Notes under the pieces: generated by a model
What the model was told of the DNA's origin: nothing
What the model saw: the letters and a program-made list of their open reading frames with translations, nothing else
The model's database searches: none
Assembly: GCF_001458335.1 (NCBI RefSeq)
Contig: NZ_CYTO01000024.1
Span: forward strand, 947,115 to 1,011,114
Reading direction: 5' to 3'
Length of the DNA stretch: 64,000 nucleotides
DNA from: Cognatishimia activa
Lineage (GTDB): Bacteria; Pseudomonadota; Alphaproteobacteria; Rhodobacterales; Rhodobacteraceae
Translations under genes and position numbers: made by a program
Shown: in pieces, positions 27,043 through 35,584 of the stretch
How positions within the stretch are numbered: the stretch's first letter is position 1
How the letters are laid out: every line of letters begins with the position of its first letter

Positions 27043-28554
27043 ATGCTATTACATCAGCTCATCACCGATGGCGCCAATCGCCGCCCCGACCACACAGCAT
27101 TTCACTGGGTCGAACGTGACAAGTCCCTGACTTACACGCAGGCGTACCAACAGATCGAGGCGACTGCAGGCGCGTTCCACGACCTGGGCGCACGTAAAGG
27201 GGATCGGATCACAATCTTTGCGCACAATGGTATGGACTATCTGCTGTCAATGTTCGCGGCGTGGCGGATTGGCGCGATTTCTTCGCTGGTGAATGTAAAG
27301 CTGGCCGATGATCTGGATTACTATTTCAACGACCATAAACCAACGCTGGTTGTCTATACACACGACAAGCTTGCCGAGACTATCGCGGCTTCCAAAAAAG
27401 TCGGCACAGTAAAACACCTGATTTGCATGGACGGTAAACAAGAGGGCGCGTTGAGTTTCCCTGAACTGTTGGAGGCGAACCTGCCAGCGCCGGTTGACCC
27501 GGGTGACGAAAGCGCAATCGCGCACTTGTCGTACACCTCTGGCACGACGGGTCAGCCAAAGGGCGCATGTCTGGCGCACGAACCAACGATGGTGGCATCG
27601 TCCTGCATCGGTGAGCGTCTGCGCTATTCCCGCGATGACATTTCTTTTGGCCCTTCGGCCTTGTCATCATCCTACCAGCTGGTCGCCAACATCCTGCCGC
27701 CGTTGAAAAACCTGGCCACTTGCATCGTCATGAAAGACTGGGCCGCAGATACGGGTTACAAAGCGCTTAAAGACACCAAGGCGACGATCTTTGTTGGTAA
27801 TCCGCCAGTACTGACCGATGTTCTTGAACAATCGCGGCTACATGGCGGCGCGCCCGAAAACCTGCGCCTTGGCACCTCTGGTGGTGGACCCGTTCCGCCG
27901 ACTCTGAAGCAAGCTTGGCGCGACGAACTAAAACTGCCCTTGGTCGAAAGCTATGGCCAAAGCGAAATCGGGGGCTTCTTTGCTCTTGGCGACCCGACCC
28001 TTCCGACAGACGAACATTTTGGCGCTGTCGGCCGTCCTCTGCCTGACAAAGAAGTGCGTATCTTGGGTACCGATGGGACAGAGCTGCCTCAGGGCCAAGT
28101 TGGCGAAGTTTGTTTGCGCGGTGGCTTCATGGCTGGTTATTGGGAAAAACCAGAAAAAACGACTGAAGCGACAGCGGATGGCTGGTTGCACTCCGGTGAT
28201 GTGGGCCAGATGTCTGAAGATGGCTATCTGACTATGCGCGGTCGGGTGAAAGAGCTTTTGAACGTAGCTGGCGAGACTTGGTTCCCGCGGGATGTCGAAG
28301 AAGCCTTGATGCTGGTTGAGGGCATCCGTGAAGCGGCAGTCATTGGTCTGGATCAGGCGGATGGCACGCACAAGCCGGTGGCCTTTGTCACAGGCGAAGG
28401 CATTGATCCGGAAGCTGCAATTGCTGCGATTGAAGGCAAAACACCCTATACGCTAACAAGCCTGACAGTGCGCGCGATTGACGAGTTCCCAATGACGCCA
28501 ACCGGAAAAATTGCTAAAGCAACGCTTAAAGCACAGGCCATGGAGGCAGCATGA
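27043..28554 (+). CDS. Adenylate-forming CoA ligase (AMP-binding family)
   Basis: A 503-residue class I adenylate-forming enzyme that activates a carboxylic acid with ATP and usually joins it to CoA. Motifs: P-loop LSYTSGTTGQPKG at about 165-177, the A5 region ESYGQSEIGG, GWLHSGDVGQM, and catalytic lysine in PMTPTGKIAKA near the end. AAGGAG lies 7 bases before the ATG. It is downstream of the permeases and overlaps the creatininase-like gene by 4 bases, so it probably acts on the imported compound or a product of it. The acyl substrate cannot be read from sequence. Confidence 0.9.
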   Translation: MLLHQLITDGANRRPDHTAFHWVERDKSLTYTQAYQQIEATAGAFHDLGARKGDRITIFAHNGMDYLLSMFAAWRIGAISSLVNVKLADDLDYYFNDHKPTLVVYTHDKLAETIAASKKVGTVKHLICMDGKQEGALSFPELLEANLPAPVDPGDESAIAHLSYTSGTTGQPKGACLAHEPTMVASSCIGERLRYSRDDISFGPSALSSSYQLVANILPPLKNLATCIVMKDWAADTGYKALKDTKATIFVGNPPVLTDVLEQSRLHGGAPENLRLGTSGGGPVPPTLKQAWRDELKLPLVESYGQSEIGGFFALGDPTLPTDEHFGAVGRPLPDKEVRILGTDGTELPQGQVGEVCLRGGFMAGYWEKPEKTTEATADGWLHSGDVGQMSEDGYLTMRGRVKELLNVAGETWFPRDVEEALMLVEGIREAAVIGLDQADGTHKPVAFVTGEGIDPEAAIAAIEGKTPYTLTSLTVRAIDEFPMTPTGKIAKATLKAQAMEAA

Positions 28555-29327
28555 ACCGCAATATCAACGAGCTGACCTGGCAGGAGGTGGCCGCGCTGGA
28601 CCTCTCCAAGGATGGCGCTATCGTCTTGCCGATTGGATCAATCGAGCAACATGGCCCGCACCTGTCCACGGATTGTGATCTGGTCTTTTCTGAAAAGTTC
28701 CTCGAAATGTCTCTGGCGCAGCTTGCGCCAGAGGTCAAAATCTGGCGGCTTCCGATGTTGCCGATTTCCAAATCCAATGAACATGTCGGATTTCCAGGAA
28801 CTTGGTCTCTGTCGGCAACCACGCTGATGGCGGTGATCAAAGACATCGCTTTAAGTGCGAAGGCGAATGGCTTTCGCCGTATTGTCCTTTGGAACTGTCA
28901 CGGAGGCAACAGGGCTTTGCTGGAAGTGCTCGCTCGCGACATTCGAATTGAAACTGGCTTGATGACGTTCCAGATATTCGCATCCGGTGCGACACCGGAC
29001 CCATTGGAACCGCTTGATCCCCGCGAGCCAGATTACGGTATTCATGCAGGGGAATGGGAAACGTCTATGATGATGGCCGTGTCCCCGGACCGTGTGCGCG
29101 AAAACAAACGCGACTGCGCTTTCCCAGATTTTCAGTCAGAAACTTTGGCGTTAGAGCTGACCGGGGCCACCATTGGATGGGTGACGTCTGATTTCATGAC
29201 GTCGGGCACTTGGGGGGACGCGACGGCGGCGTCGCTTGAGCGCGGAGAAGCTCGTTTAGGGCCGCTCATTGAACGTTTGACAACTGTACTTGCGGAAATC
29301 GCGAGCTTTGAAATCAAACAGAATTAG
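28551..29327 (+). CDS. Creatininase-family amidohydrolase
   Basis: A metal-dependent hydrolase of 258 residues. Family residues are visible: LPIGSIEQHGPHLSTDCD (metal-binding E-x-H and D), NEHVGFPGT, NCHGGNR and HAGEWETSMM. The family includes creatinine amidohydrolases and enzymes that open other cyclic amides or remove formyl groups. It overlaps the ligase gene by 4 bases and ends the operon. It could cleave a cyclic amide before or after CoA activation. Creatinine itself is not implied. Confidence 0.88.
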   Translation: MNRNINELTWQEVAALDLSKDGAIVLPIGSIEQHGPHLSTDCDLVFSEKFLEMSLAQLAPEVKIWRLPMLPISKSNEHVGFPGTWSLSATTLMAVIKDIALSAKANGFRRIVLWNCHGGNRALLEVLARDIRIETGLMTFQIFASGATPDPLEPLDPREPDYGIHAGEWETSMMMAVSPDRVRENKRDCAFPDFQSETLALELTGATIGWVTSDFMTSGTWGDATAASLERGEARLGPLIERLTTVLAEIASFEIKQN

Positions 29328-29700
29328 CGGTAGCTGTTTCCCCAGCGGTCACCAGAACGGCCTAACGTGCCTAAACACTATTAAATTCCATCGCCTCCGG
29401 GTAGATGAGATCTTCAACATTGGAGACAAGTTAGGACTTCACCCGTATTGTGTGAGTTGCCTTTAGCCTGATTTGATGGGTGCTGCGAATTTCCGATATG
29501 TGATCTGAAGCCTCAAAGAGCTGACCCGCAACCTACGGTGGCTTTGGTCCGTTTTCCAATTACTACCAAGGTCCGCGTACTGTGTTTGGCGGGCCTTCGT
29601 ACCCCACGCAACATCCGTAGGTTTTGGGCTCCAAGCTGCCATTCGCTGCAGATGCACTGGCGATTGCACCCAACCAAACCAGACTATTCCAAGTGTTAGC
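29328..29700. other. Gene-poor region after the creatininase operon
   Basis: A 373-base stretch. On the minus strand (29463-29669) a 68-codon frame is open, but it is Arg/Gln/Ser rich with no recognisable domain and no good ribosome site. The word AAGCTGCCATTC at 29635-29646 recurs near 21100 outside the uvrA copy, which hints at a dispersed repeat remnant. No terminator was recognised. Confidence 0.3.
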
Positions 29701-30261
29701 TCAAGCCTTACGCGCCAAAGCCCAAGCGACTATCGGAAAGTTCCGGTCGTTGTCCAAATTGTCAGTCTCTTTGACATGCTCTGGCGGCCAATCAGGCTCT
29801 AGGTTGCGCATCGCCGCTTCGCGGTTGCCCCATTGGGCGGACCGCACCTGACCCTCTTCAAACCCGCCTTCAATCAGCAGGTTCTTCAACCCCCGCGCAG
29901 ACCAGCGCGAGCAATCATGAGGGGCTGCGTGGTAAGGAATGTGAAACGGCACGGCGAGCCAGAAATAGCCGCCCGGGCGCAGCATTTCCATCACGTGTTT
30001 GACGGCTGCATAGGGGCGATCCAGATGCTCCCACACTTGGTTGGCGAGGATCAGATCGTATTTCAGCACTTCCCCATCTGCGTATTTCACGGGACCCTTA
30101 CAGATGTCATGGGCCGGATACTTGTATTGCACATAGGATTTGGTTTTGAGGTTCACGCCCCATTGGCCGGAAATCTCAGCAACATCCATGTCTTCAGCAC
30201 CGATCTCTTCCATCATACGACGGCTGCGACGGTTCATAATGATCCGGTTTAGGCTGGGCAT
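29701..30261 (-). CDS. SAM-dependent methyltransferase (class I, Methyltransf_11-like)
   Basis: A 186-residue protein whose central region DLILANQVWEHLDRPYAAVK and MLRPGGYFWLAVPF is the post-motif I to motif III part of a class I methyltransferase. The usual glycine-rich motif I (GxGxG) is not clear; instead VAEISGQWG occupies that place, so SAM binding is atypical. It lies alone on the minus strand, 30 bases downstream of lpdA. The substrate is unknown. Confidence 0.8.
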   Translation of the reverse strand: MPSLNRIIMNRRSRRMMEEIGAEDMDVAEISGQWGVNLKTKSYVQYKYPAHDICKGPVKYADGEVLKYDLILANQVWEHLDRPYAAVKHVMEMLRPGGYFWLAVPFHIPYHAAPHDCSRWSARGLKNLLIEGGFEEGQVRSAQWGNREAAMRNLEPDWPPEHVKETDNLDNDRNFPIVAWALARKA

Positions 30262-30291
30262 TCTGCACGTGTCCTCTAATGGGGCCTCAGA

Positions 30292-31686
30292 TTATATATG
30301 CAGCGCTCTTCCATAGGCGTCGAGAACGCTTTCGTGCATCATTTCAGAAAGCGTTGGGTGCGGGAAGACGGTTTGCATTAAATCTTCTTCGGTTGTCTCC
30401 AATTGGCGACCAACCACATAGCCTTGGATCATCTCTGTCACTTCAGCGCCTACCATGTGAGCACCGAGAAGCTCGCCTGTTTTGGCATCAAAGATGGTTT
30501 TTACCATGCCCTCGGCTTCGCCCAAGGCGATGGCCTTGCCGTTGCCAATAAATGGGAACCGACCGACTTTTATGTCATACCCGGCATCTTTGGCTTTCTC
30601 TTCCGTAAGCCCCACTGAGGCCACCTGTGGGTGGCAGTAGGTGCACCCAGCAATGCTCTCTGGCTTCACCGGATGGGGTTTGCCGCCTGCAATGAGTTCG
30701 GCAATCATCACCCCTTCATGGGAGGCTTTGTGCGCCAGCCAAGGCGCTCCGGCCACGTCACCAATCGCATAGACCCCATCCACGCCGGTTCGGCAGTATT
30801 CATCGGTAATGACATGGGTGCGGTCGATCTTCACACCAAGTGCTTCAAGCCCCAAGCCTTCGACATTGCCCACGATGCCAACGGCGGATATTACGCTGTC
30901 AAAGTCATGTTTGGTGACCTTGCCGCCAACCTCAATATGAGCTGTAACTTTGCCTTTGCCCCGATCCAGCTGCTTCACCATGGCTTTTTCCATGATGGTC
31001 ATGCCTTGCTTTTCAAAGGACTTCTTCGCGAAGGTGGAAATTTCGGCGTCTTCGACAGGCAAAATCCGATCCATGACTTCGACGACGGTCGTGTTAGCCC
31101 CAAGCGTGTTGTAGAAACTTGCAAATTCAATGCCAATCGCACCGGATCCGATCACCAAAAGATTCTTTGGCATCCGTGGCGGTTGCAGCGCGTGTTTGTA
31201 GGTCCAGACCAGATCGCCATCCGCCTCAAACCCCGGCAACTCTCGCGCCCGCGCTCCTGTCGCCACGACAATGTGTTTCGAAGTCAGTTCCTCAACACCT
31301 TTATCGGTTTTGACCGCCACCTTGCCCTTGGCCGGTATGGTCGCCTCTCCCATAAAGGTGGTGACCTTATTTTTCTTCATCAGATGGCCAATGCCAGAAT
31401 TCAGCTGCTTGGCCACGCCGCGCGAGCGTTTCACGACGGCGTCCAGATCGTAAGAAATATTCTCCGCGCTCAGACCATAGTCTTTGGCATGGTTCATCAG
31501 GTGAAAGACTTCAGAGGACCGCAGCAGCGCCTTGGTCGGGATACAGCCCCAGTTCAGACAAATCCCGCCCATATGCTCGCGTTCAATGATGGCGACCTTG
31601 AGACCAAGCTGCGCGCCACGAATGGCGGCCACATAGCCTCCGGGCCCTGCCCCGATCACAATCATATCAAAGGATTTGGCGGCCAT
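30292..31686 (-). CDS. lpdA: Dihydrolipoyl dehydrogenase (E3)
   Basis: FAD-dependent enzyme that reoxidises dihydrolipoyl groups of 2-oxoacid dehydrogenase complexes and the glycine cleavage system. It has 464 residues from the ATG at 31686, with GGGGAG 8 bases upstream. Motifs: FAD-binding GAGPGGYVAA (12-21), redox disulfide C43/C48 in GGICLNWGCIPTK, NAD-binding VIGSGAIGIEFA, and C-terminal catalytic His-Glu in HPTLSE. It is separate from pdhABC (53.1-57.1 kb) and may serve that complex or others. Confidence 0.95.
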   Translation of the reverse strand: MAAKSFDMIVIGAGPGGYVAAIRGAQLGLKVAIIEREHMGGICLNWGCIPTKALLRSSEVFHLMNHAKDYGLSAENISYDLDAVVKRSRGVAKQLNSGIGHLMKKNKVTTFMGEATIPAKGKVAVKTDKGVEELTSKHIVVATGARARELPGFEADGDLVWTYKHALQPPRMPKNLLVIGSGAIGIEFASFYNTLGANTTVVEVMDRILPVEDAEISTFAKKSFEKQGMTIMEKAMVKQLDRGKGKVTAHIEVGGKVTKHDFDSVISAVGIVGNVEGLGLEALGVKIDRTHVITDEYCRTGVDGVYAIGDVAGAPWLAHKASHEGVMIAELIAGGKPHPVKPESIAGCTYCHPQVASVGLTEEKAKDAGYDIKVGRFPFIGNGKAIALGEAEGMVKTIFDAKTGELLGAHMVGAEVTEMIQGYVVGRQLETTEEDLMQTVFPHPTLSEMMHESVLDAYGRALHI

Positions 31687-31794
31687 GGTCTGCTCTCCCC
31701 TCAGGTTTGACTTTGGAGAGAACCTTAAAAGGGCCTCAGGGAAGTGCAACGAGGTTTTTCAACCGACACCTGAAAATACCAAGTCCGTCACTGT

Positions 31795-32286
31795 TCACTT
31801 CGTGACTTTCATTGGAAGAATGCGCCCCCAATCGCTGTCAAATGGATCCGCATAGGCACTAAAACCAATCCTTTCAAAAACCGCAATCGCGCGGGTATTT
31901 TCTGGATCTGGATCAGTGGCCACAACTGGTGCACCTGAATTAAACAAATTGGCCACATGCGCAGCGATGAACGCACGGCCATGCCCCTGCCCCAATAGAT
32001 CAGGCTCGCCAATGAATTGATCGATGCCACGCGATCCTTCGGGCAAATGTGCGAAATGGTGGTCAAACGGCCAGCCGTGCACCGCGTAGTCTTGGATATA
32101 TGCGAAGGGCCTCCCGTTGAGGCGAACAATCCAACGTTTCACGAGCGGCGAAGCAATGGCCTCTTCGTCTTCCTCATCATCTTCTCCCCACCATTCCAGA
32201 ACATGGGGCTGCGCTCGCCACCTGTTGAACAAACCGGTGTCGGCTTGCTGCATGATGTGGAACTGGTATAGGGCGCGCTTTGACAT
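31795..32286 (-). CDS. GNAT-family N-acetyltransferase (AAC(6')-like fold)
   Basis: About 163 residues from MSKRALYQFH; a TTG at 32322 would add 12 residues, and the start is uncertain because GGGAGG directly abuts the ATG. The motif GIDQFIGEPDLLGQGHGRAFI carries the acetyl-CoA binding QGHG loop, and RAIAVFERIGF the later GNAT motif. The pattern resembles AAC(6')-type and siderophore-type acetyltransferases. Chromosomal context gives no sign of a resistance role. Substrate unknown. Confidence 0.82.
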   Translation of the reverse strand: MSKRALYQFHIMQQADTGLFNRWRAQPHVLEWWGEDDEEDEEAIASPLVKRWIVRLNGRPFAYIQDYAVHGWPFDHHFAHLPEGSRGIDQFIGEPDLLGQGHGRAFIAAHVANLFNSGAPVVATDPDPENTRAIAVFERIGFSAYADPFDSDWGRILPMKVTK

Positions 32287-32414
32287 CCTCCCAAGCCTGC
32301 GCTGCGTACCCCTTTCGTGCAAGGTCTATGAGCGAAATCGATCGCAACAAACAAAAACCGCGCAAGGAAGGACCCTCACGCGGTTTCTAATTCAAAGAGA
32401 TGGGCGGGCGGCTG

Positions 32415-32987
32415 TTAAGCTGCCTGCATGGCTTGAACGGTTGTCCCGTAACCACCCTTGGCCAAGTATGCCAATTCCAATTGGGTACTCTTACGCCCCA
32501 GATCATCGTTGCGATGGGGGAATCGACCGAATTCACGGATCACTTCGCGATGCGCTCGGGCATGCAAAAGGTTCGCTTCCGAATTCTCTAGACGGTCTTT
32601 GATCAAGCGCACACAGCGGTCCTGATCGCACTGGTTTTCTGAATGCATCAGCGGCATGTAGAAAAACATCCGTGCGGGCTGATCGATGCGCGTGTCCCAC
32701 TTTTTGGAAATCGCAGTCTTGGCCGCGCACAGCGCTCGGCGGTCAGAGGCAAATGACTTGCCATCCCCGCGGAACATGTTGCGTGGGAATTGGTCCATCA
32801 GAATGACATAAGCCAAAGACCCAGTGGGGTATGTAAGCCATTGCCCCAAACCACCGGCCATACCTTCTTCCCAGGTGCTTAAAAACCTGTCGCGAATGGT
32901 CTGATCCAGCTCATCTGAAGCAACGTACCAGTCCTTGGGCTCGACCTCGTCAAGCCAGAACTTCAAAATCTCCTCAGGCCCTGCCAT
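32415..32987 (-). CDS. DUF924-family protein
   Basis: A 190-residue helical protein from MAGPEEILKFW, chosen because AAGGAG lies 7 bases upstream; an ATG at 33011 would add 8 residues. Family marks are LTYPTGSLAYVILMDQFPRN, the segment with KTAISKKWD, and FFYMPLMHSENQCDQDRCV. DUF924 proteins resemble tetratricopeptide folds; their function is unsettled. It stands alone between the GNAT and the MFS genes. Confidence 0.88.
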   Translation of the reverse strand: MAGPEEILKFWLDEVEPKDWYVASDELDQTIRDRFLSTWEEGMAGGLGQWLTYPTGSLAYVILMDQFPRNMFRGDGKSFASDRRALCAAKTAISKKWDTRIDQPARMFFYMPLMHSENQCDQDRCVRLIKDRLENSEANLLHARAHREVIREFGRFPHRNDDLGRKSTQLELAYLAKGGYGTTVQAMQAA

Positions 32988-33082
32988 AGCCCAACTCCTT
33001 TTCAGAGACATAAATCCGTTACAAAAAATTTACGCACGAACTGCCCCAAGGTAAAAGTCATAAAATACTTCAAAACCGCAAT

Positions 33083-34336
33083 TTATCTCTCATTTTCGCT
33101 TTCTAGCGCTTCTTCGGCAACAATTTGGGCAACCTCAAAAGCGACCGGCGAGGATGTTGGCGCTATCGGCGTGTAGCTTGCGGTATCGTCCACCGATGGA
33201 GCAGGACGTTGCGCGGTTCGATAGGCCGCGTAAGCGGCGAGAATCGCCATCAAGCCGACCATGTATCCAAAGTAAGAAACCGGTCCAAACTGGGTCATGA
33301 GCCAACCAATCACCAGCGGTCCTGAGATAGCGCCGAGCCCGTTGATGAATAGAAGACTTCCCGAGGTGCCCGCCATCTCTTCCAAAGATACGAAGTCATT
33401 GGTGTGAGCCAGAAGCAGCGAATAAAGCGGGTTGGCCGTGCCCCCCAAAATGAACCCCGAAACCAGCATCAGAGCAAAGTTGTCGAGCGACAGCATGCCC
33501 GCAATCCCGCCGACGACACTGACCAGCGACACGACAAGAATCAGAAAACGTCGATCAACGCGGTCAGATATCCAGCCGATAGGGAATTGAGTGAGCATCG
33601 CGCCAATGTAAATCGACGCGACAAACATGGTGATCTGCGGAATAGTCAGCCCGGCAGTCGTTCCAAAAACAGCGGCCATACCAAATTGAGCGGCAAACAT
33701 CCCCCCCAGCAGAAATATCCCCACGAAGCCCAAAGGCGATACCCGCCAGAGATCGCGAAAGCTCATATTGTTGGTTTGCTCAAACGCCGGTGTCGGCGTG
33801 ATCGACAAAAGGATCGGAGCGAAGGAAATAGAGATCAAAACCGATGGGATCACAAAAAGCACAAAGCCTGACGGATCGCCAAGCAACAGCACAGCTTGCG
33901 CAGCAATGATCCCCACCATCTGAACGATCATATAGAATGACAGCGCCTGGCCGCGGTTTTCATTACTGGCGGCGTTGTTAAGCCACCCTTCGGCGGTCAC
34001 ATACACACCCGAGAAGCAAAATCCGATGATGATCCGAAGAACCACCCAGGCCCATGGATCTGACACGACCGGAAAGAGGATCAGACAGGCTGAGATGAAA
34101 GAGGCGAGCGCCGCAAAGACCCGCACATGTCCCACGCGGCGGATCATTTCGGGCGTCAATTTAGAGCCTCCGAGAAAGCCAACAAAATAAGCGGACATGA
34201 CAAAGGACATTTCGGCGGTCGAGAACCCTTCGATCTCGCCACGCAGACCCAGCAAGGTGCCGTGCATACCGTTGCCCAACATAAGCAACAAAATCCCAAG
34301 CAATAGCGCCCAGGCCCCGGAAAGGAATTGGATCAT
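33083..34336 (-). CDS. MFS transporter
   Basis: A 417-residue membrane protein with 12 predicted helices in two sets of six. The loop between helices 2 and 3 has GGSKLTPEMIRRVGHVRVF, a relative of the MFS GxxxDRxGRR signature, and IGWISDRVDRR marks the equivalent loop in the second half. The type (short loops, C-terminal acidic tail) resembles the YcaD-like MFS subgroup. No regulator or enzyme is adjacent, so the substrate cannot be inferred. Confidence 0.88.
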   Translation of the reverse strand: MIQFLSGAWALLLGILLLMLGNGMHGTLLGLRGEIEGFSTAEMSFVMSAYFVGFLGGSKLTPEMIRRVGHVRVFAALASFISACLILFPVVSDPWAWVVLRIIIGFCFSGVYVTAEGWLNNAASNENRGQALSFYMIVQMVGIIAAQAVLLLGDPSGFVLFVIPSVLISISFAPILLSITPTPAFEQTNNMSFRDLWRVSPLGFVGIFLLGGMFAAQFGMAAVFGTTAGLTIPQITMFVASIYIGAMLTQFPIGWISDRVDRRFLILVVSLVSVVGGIAGMLSLDNFALMLVSGFILGGTANPLYSLLLAHTNDFVSLEEMAGTSGSLLFINGLGAISGPLVIGWLMTQFGPVSYFGYMVGLMAILAAYAAYRTAQRPAPSVDDTASYTPIAPTSSPVAFEVAQIVAEEALESENER

Positions 34337-34505
34337 TCAAGTCACTCCGAAAGATCAGCTAAGTTTTTGTGCGCTTAAATTCTGATTCCGCCAAGCGAGA
34401 AATGAAACGCGCCGCCAACTATTCTGGGTGAAACCAATCCTGCTTCACCTTTGCAAAAATACTCAAATCCGCGCGCTCAACAGGCGGCAAGGTTCAGGGT
34501 CAGCG

Positions 34506-35552
34506 TTAAGGCAGTAAAAGCGATGAATCCCCATAGGAAAAGAACCGATAGTCGTTCTCAACCGCATGGGCATAGATCTCACGCACCCGTTCTTGCCCCA
34601 TCAAGGCAGAGACCAGCATCATCAGCGTTGACTTCGGCAAATGGAAATTTGTCATCAGCGCGTCGGCCACATGAAATTCAAACCCCGGATAGATGAAGAT
34701 ATCTGTCTCCCCCTCCCAAGGGGCGATCTCACCATCTCTTGCGGCGCTCTCGATCAAACGCAGGGCTGTTGTGCCAACGGGGATCACGCGCCCTCCGGCG
34801 GCTTTGGTGGCTTTAATCTCAGCGGCGGCCTCTGCGCTAACGCGTCCCCACTCGGCATGCATTTTATGGGTGGTGACGTCCTCTACCTTCACAGGCAAAA
34901 ACGTGCCCGCCCCCACATGCAAGGTAACATGCGAAAACTGCACGCCCATTTCGACGAGACTCGCCAACAGTGCTTCGTCGAAATGCAAAGATGCAGTCGG
35001 TGCCGCGACCGCCCCTGAATGACGCGCAAACACAGTCTGATAATCGGTCTTGTCCTGATCATCCGCTGCCCGTTTGGCCGCAATATAGGGTGGCAACGGC
35101 ATCGCACCAGCAGATTGCAATGCCGCCTCAAATGCATCCCCATCAGCCTCAAATTGCAGAATTGCCTGACCGTCTTCTTTGCTTTCAAGCGTCGCCGTGA
35201 AATCCTGAGCGAAGTGGATCACTTCCCCTTCATTGATCTTTTTCAGAGGCTTCAGCAAAGCACTCCACTGCCCTTCCCCCTTTGGCTCAAGCAAGGTGAC
35301 TTCGATCTTGGCTTTGACGGCCCCTTGCGCACTGTCGCGATGGCGATAGCCCGTCAGGCGCGCAGGAATGACTTTCGTGTCGTTAAGGACAAGGCGGTCA
35401 CCGGGACGAAAAAACTGAGCGATATCTGAAACACGCGCATCAATGAAACGATCCGGCGTCGCCACCAAAAGCTTTGCTGACGTGCGCGGTTTCGCAGGCC
35501 GCGTCGCGATCAAACGATCCGGCAAGTCAAAATCAAAATCCGATAGCTGCAT
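34506..35552 (-). CDS. queA: S-adenosylmethionine:tRNA ribosyltransferase-isomerase (queuosine synthesis)
   Basis: Transfers and isomerises the ribosyl part of SAM onto preQ1 in tRNA, giving epoxyqueuosine. The 348 residues show QueA marks throughout: [20 protein letters not shown] at the N-terminus, [35 protein letters not shown] and [15 protein letters not shown]. Length is normal. It lies 32 bases downstream of the large AsmA-like gene on the same strand and may be co-transcribed with it. Confidence 0.96.
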   Translation of the reverse strand: MQLSDFDFDLPDRLIATRPAKPRTSAKLLVATPDRFIDARVSDIAQFFRPGDRLVLNDTKVIPARLTGYRHRDSAQGAVKAKIEVTLLEPKGEGQWSALLKPLKKINEGEVIHFAQDFTATLESKEDGQAILQFEADGDAFEAALQSAGAMPLPPYIAAKRAADDQDKTDYQTVFARHSGAVAAPTASLHFDEALLASLVEMGVQFSHVTLHVGAGTFLPVKVEDVTTHKMHAEWGRVSAEAAAEIKATKAAGGRVIPVGTTALRLIESAARDGEIAPWEGETDIFIYPGFEFHVADALMTNFHLPKSTLMMLVSALMGQERVREIYAHAVENDYRFFSYGDSSLLLP

Positions 35553-35584
35553 GGGGGCTGATCCGCTGCTTTGGGTCCGTTCGT

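Noticed and set aside
30631..31710. Long plus-strand open frame (359 codons) opposite lpdA
   Set aside because: It is antisense to a clear gene with full catalytic motifs, and its composition is that of a complement frame of GC-rich coding DNA.
31795..32286. Aminoglycoside resistance gene
   Set aside because: The GNAT has an AAC(6')-like motif, but it is a chromosomal gene with no mobile context; the fold alone does not imply resistance.
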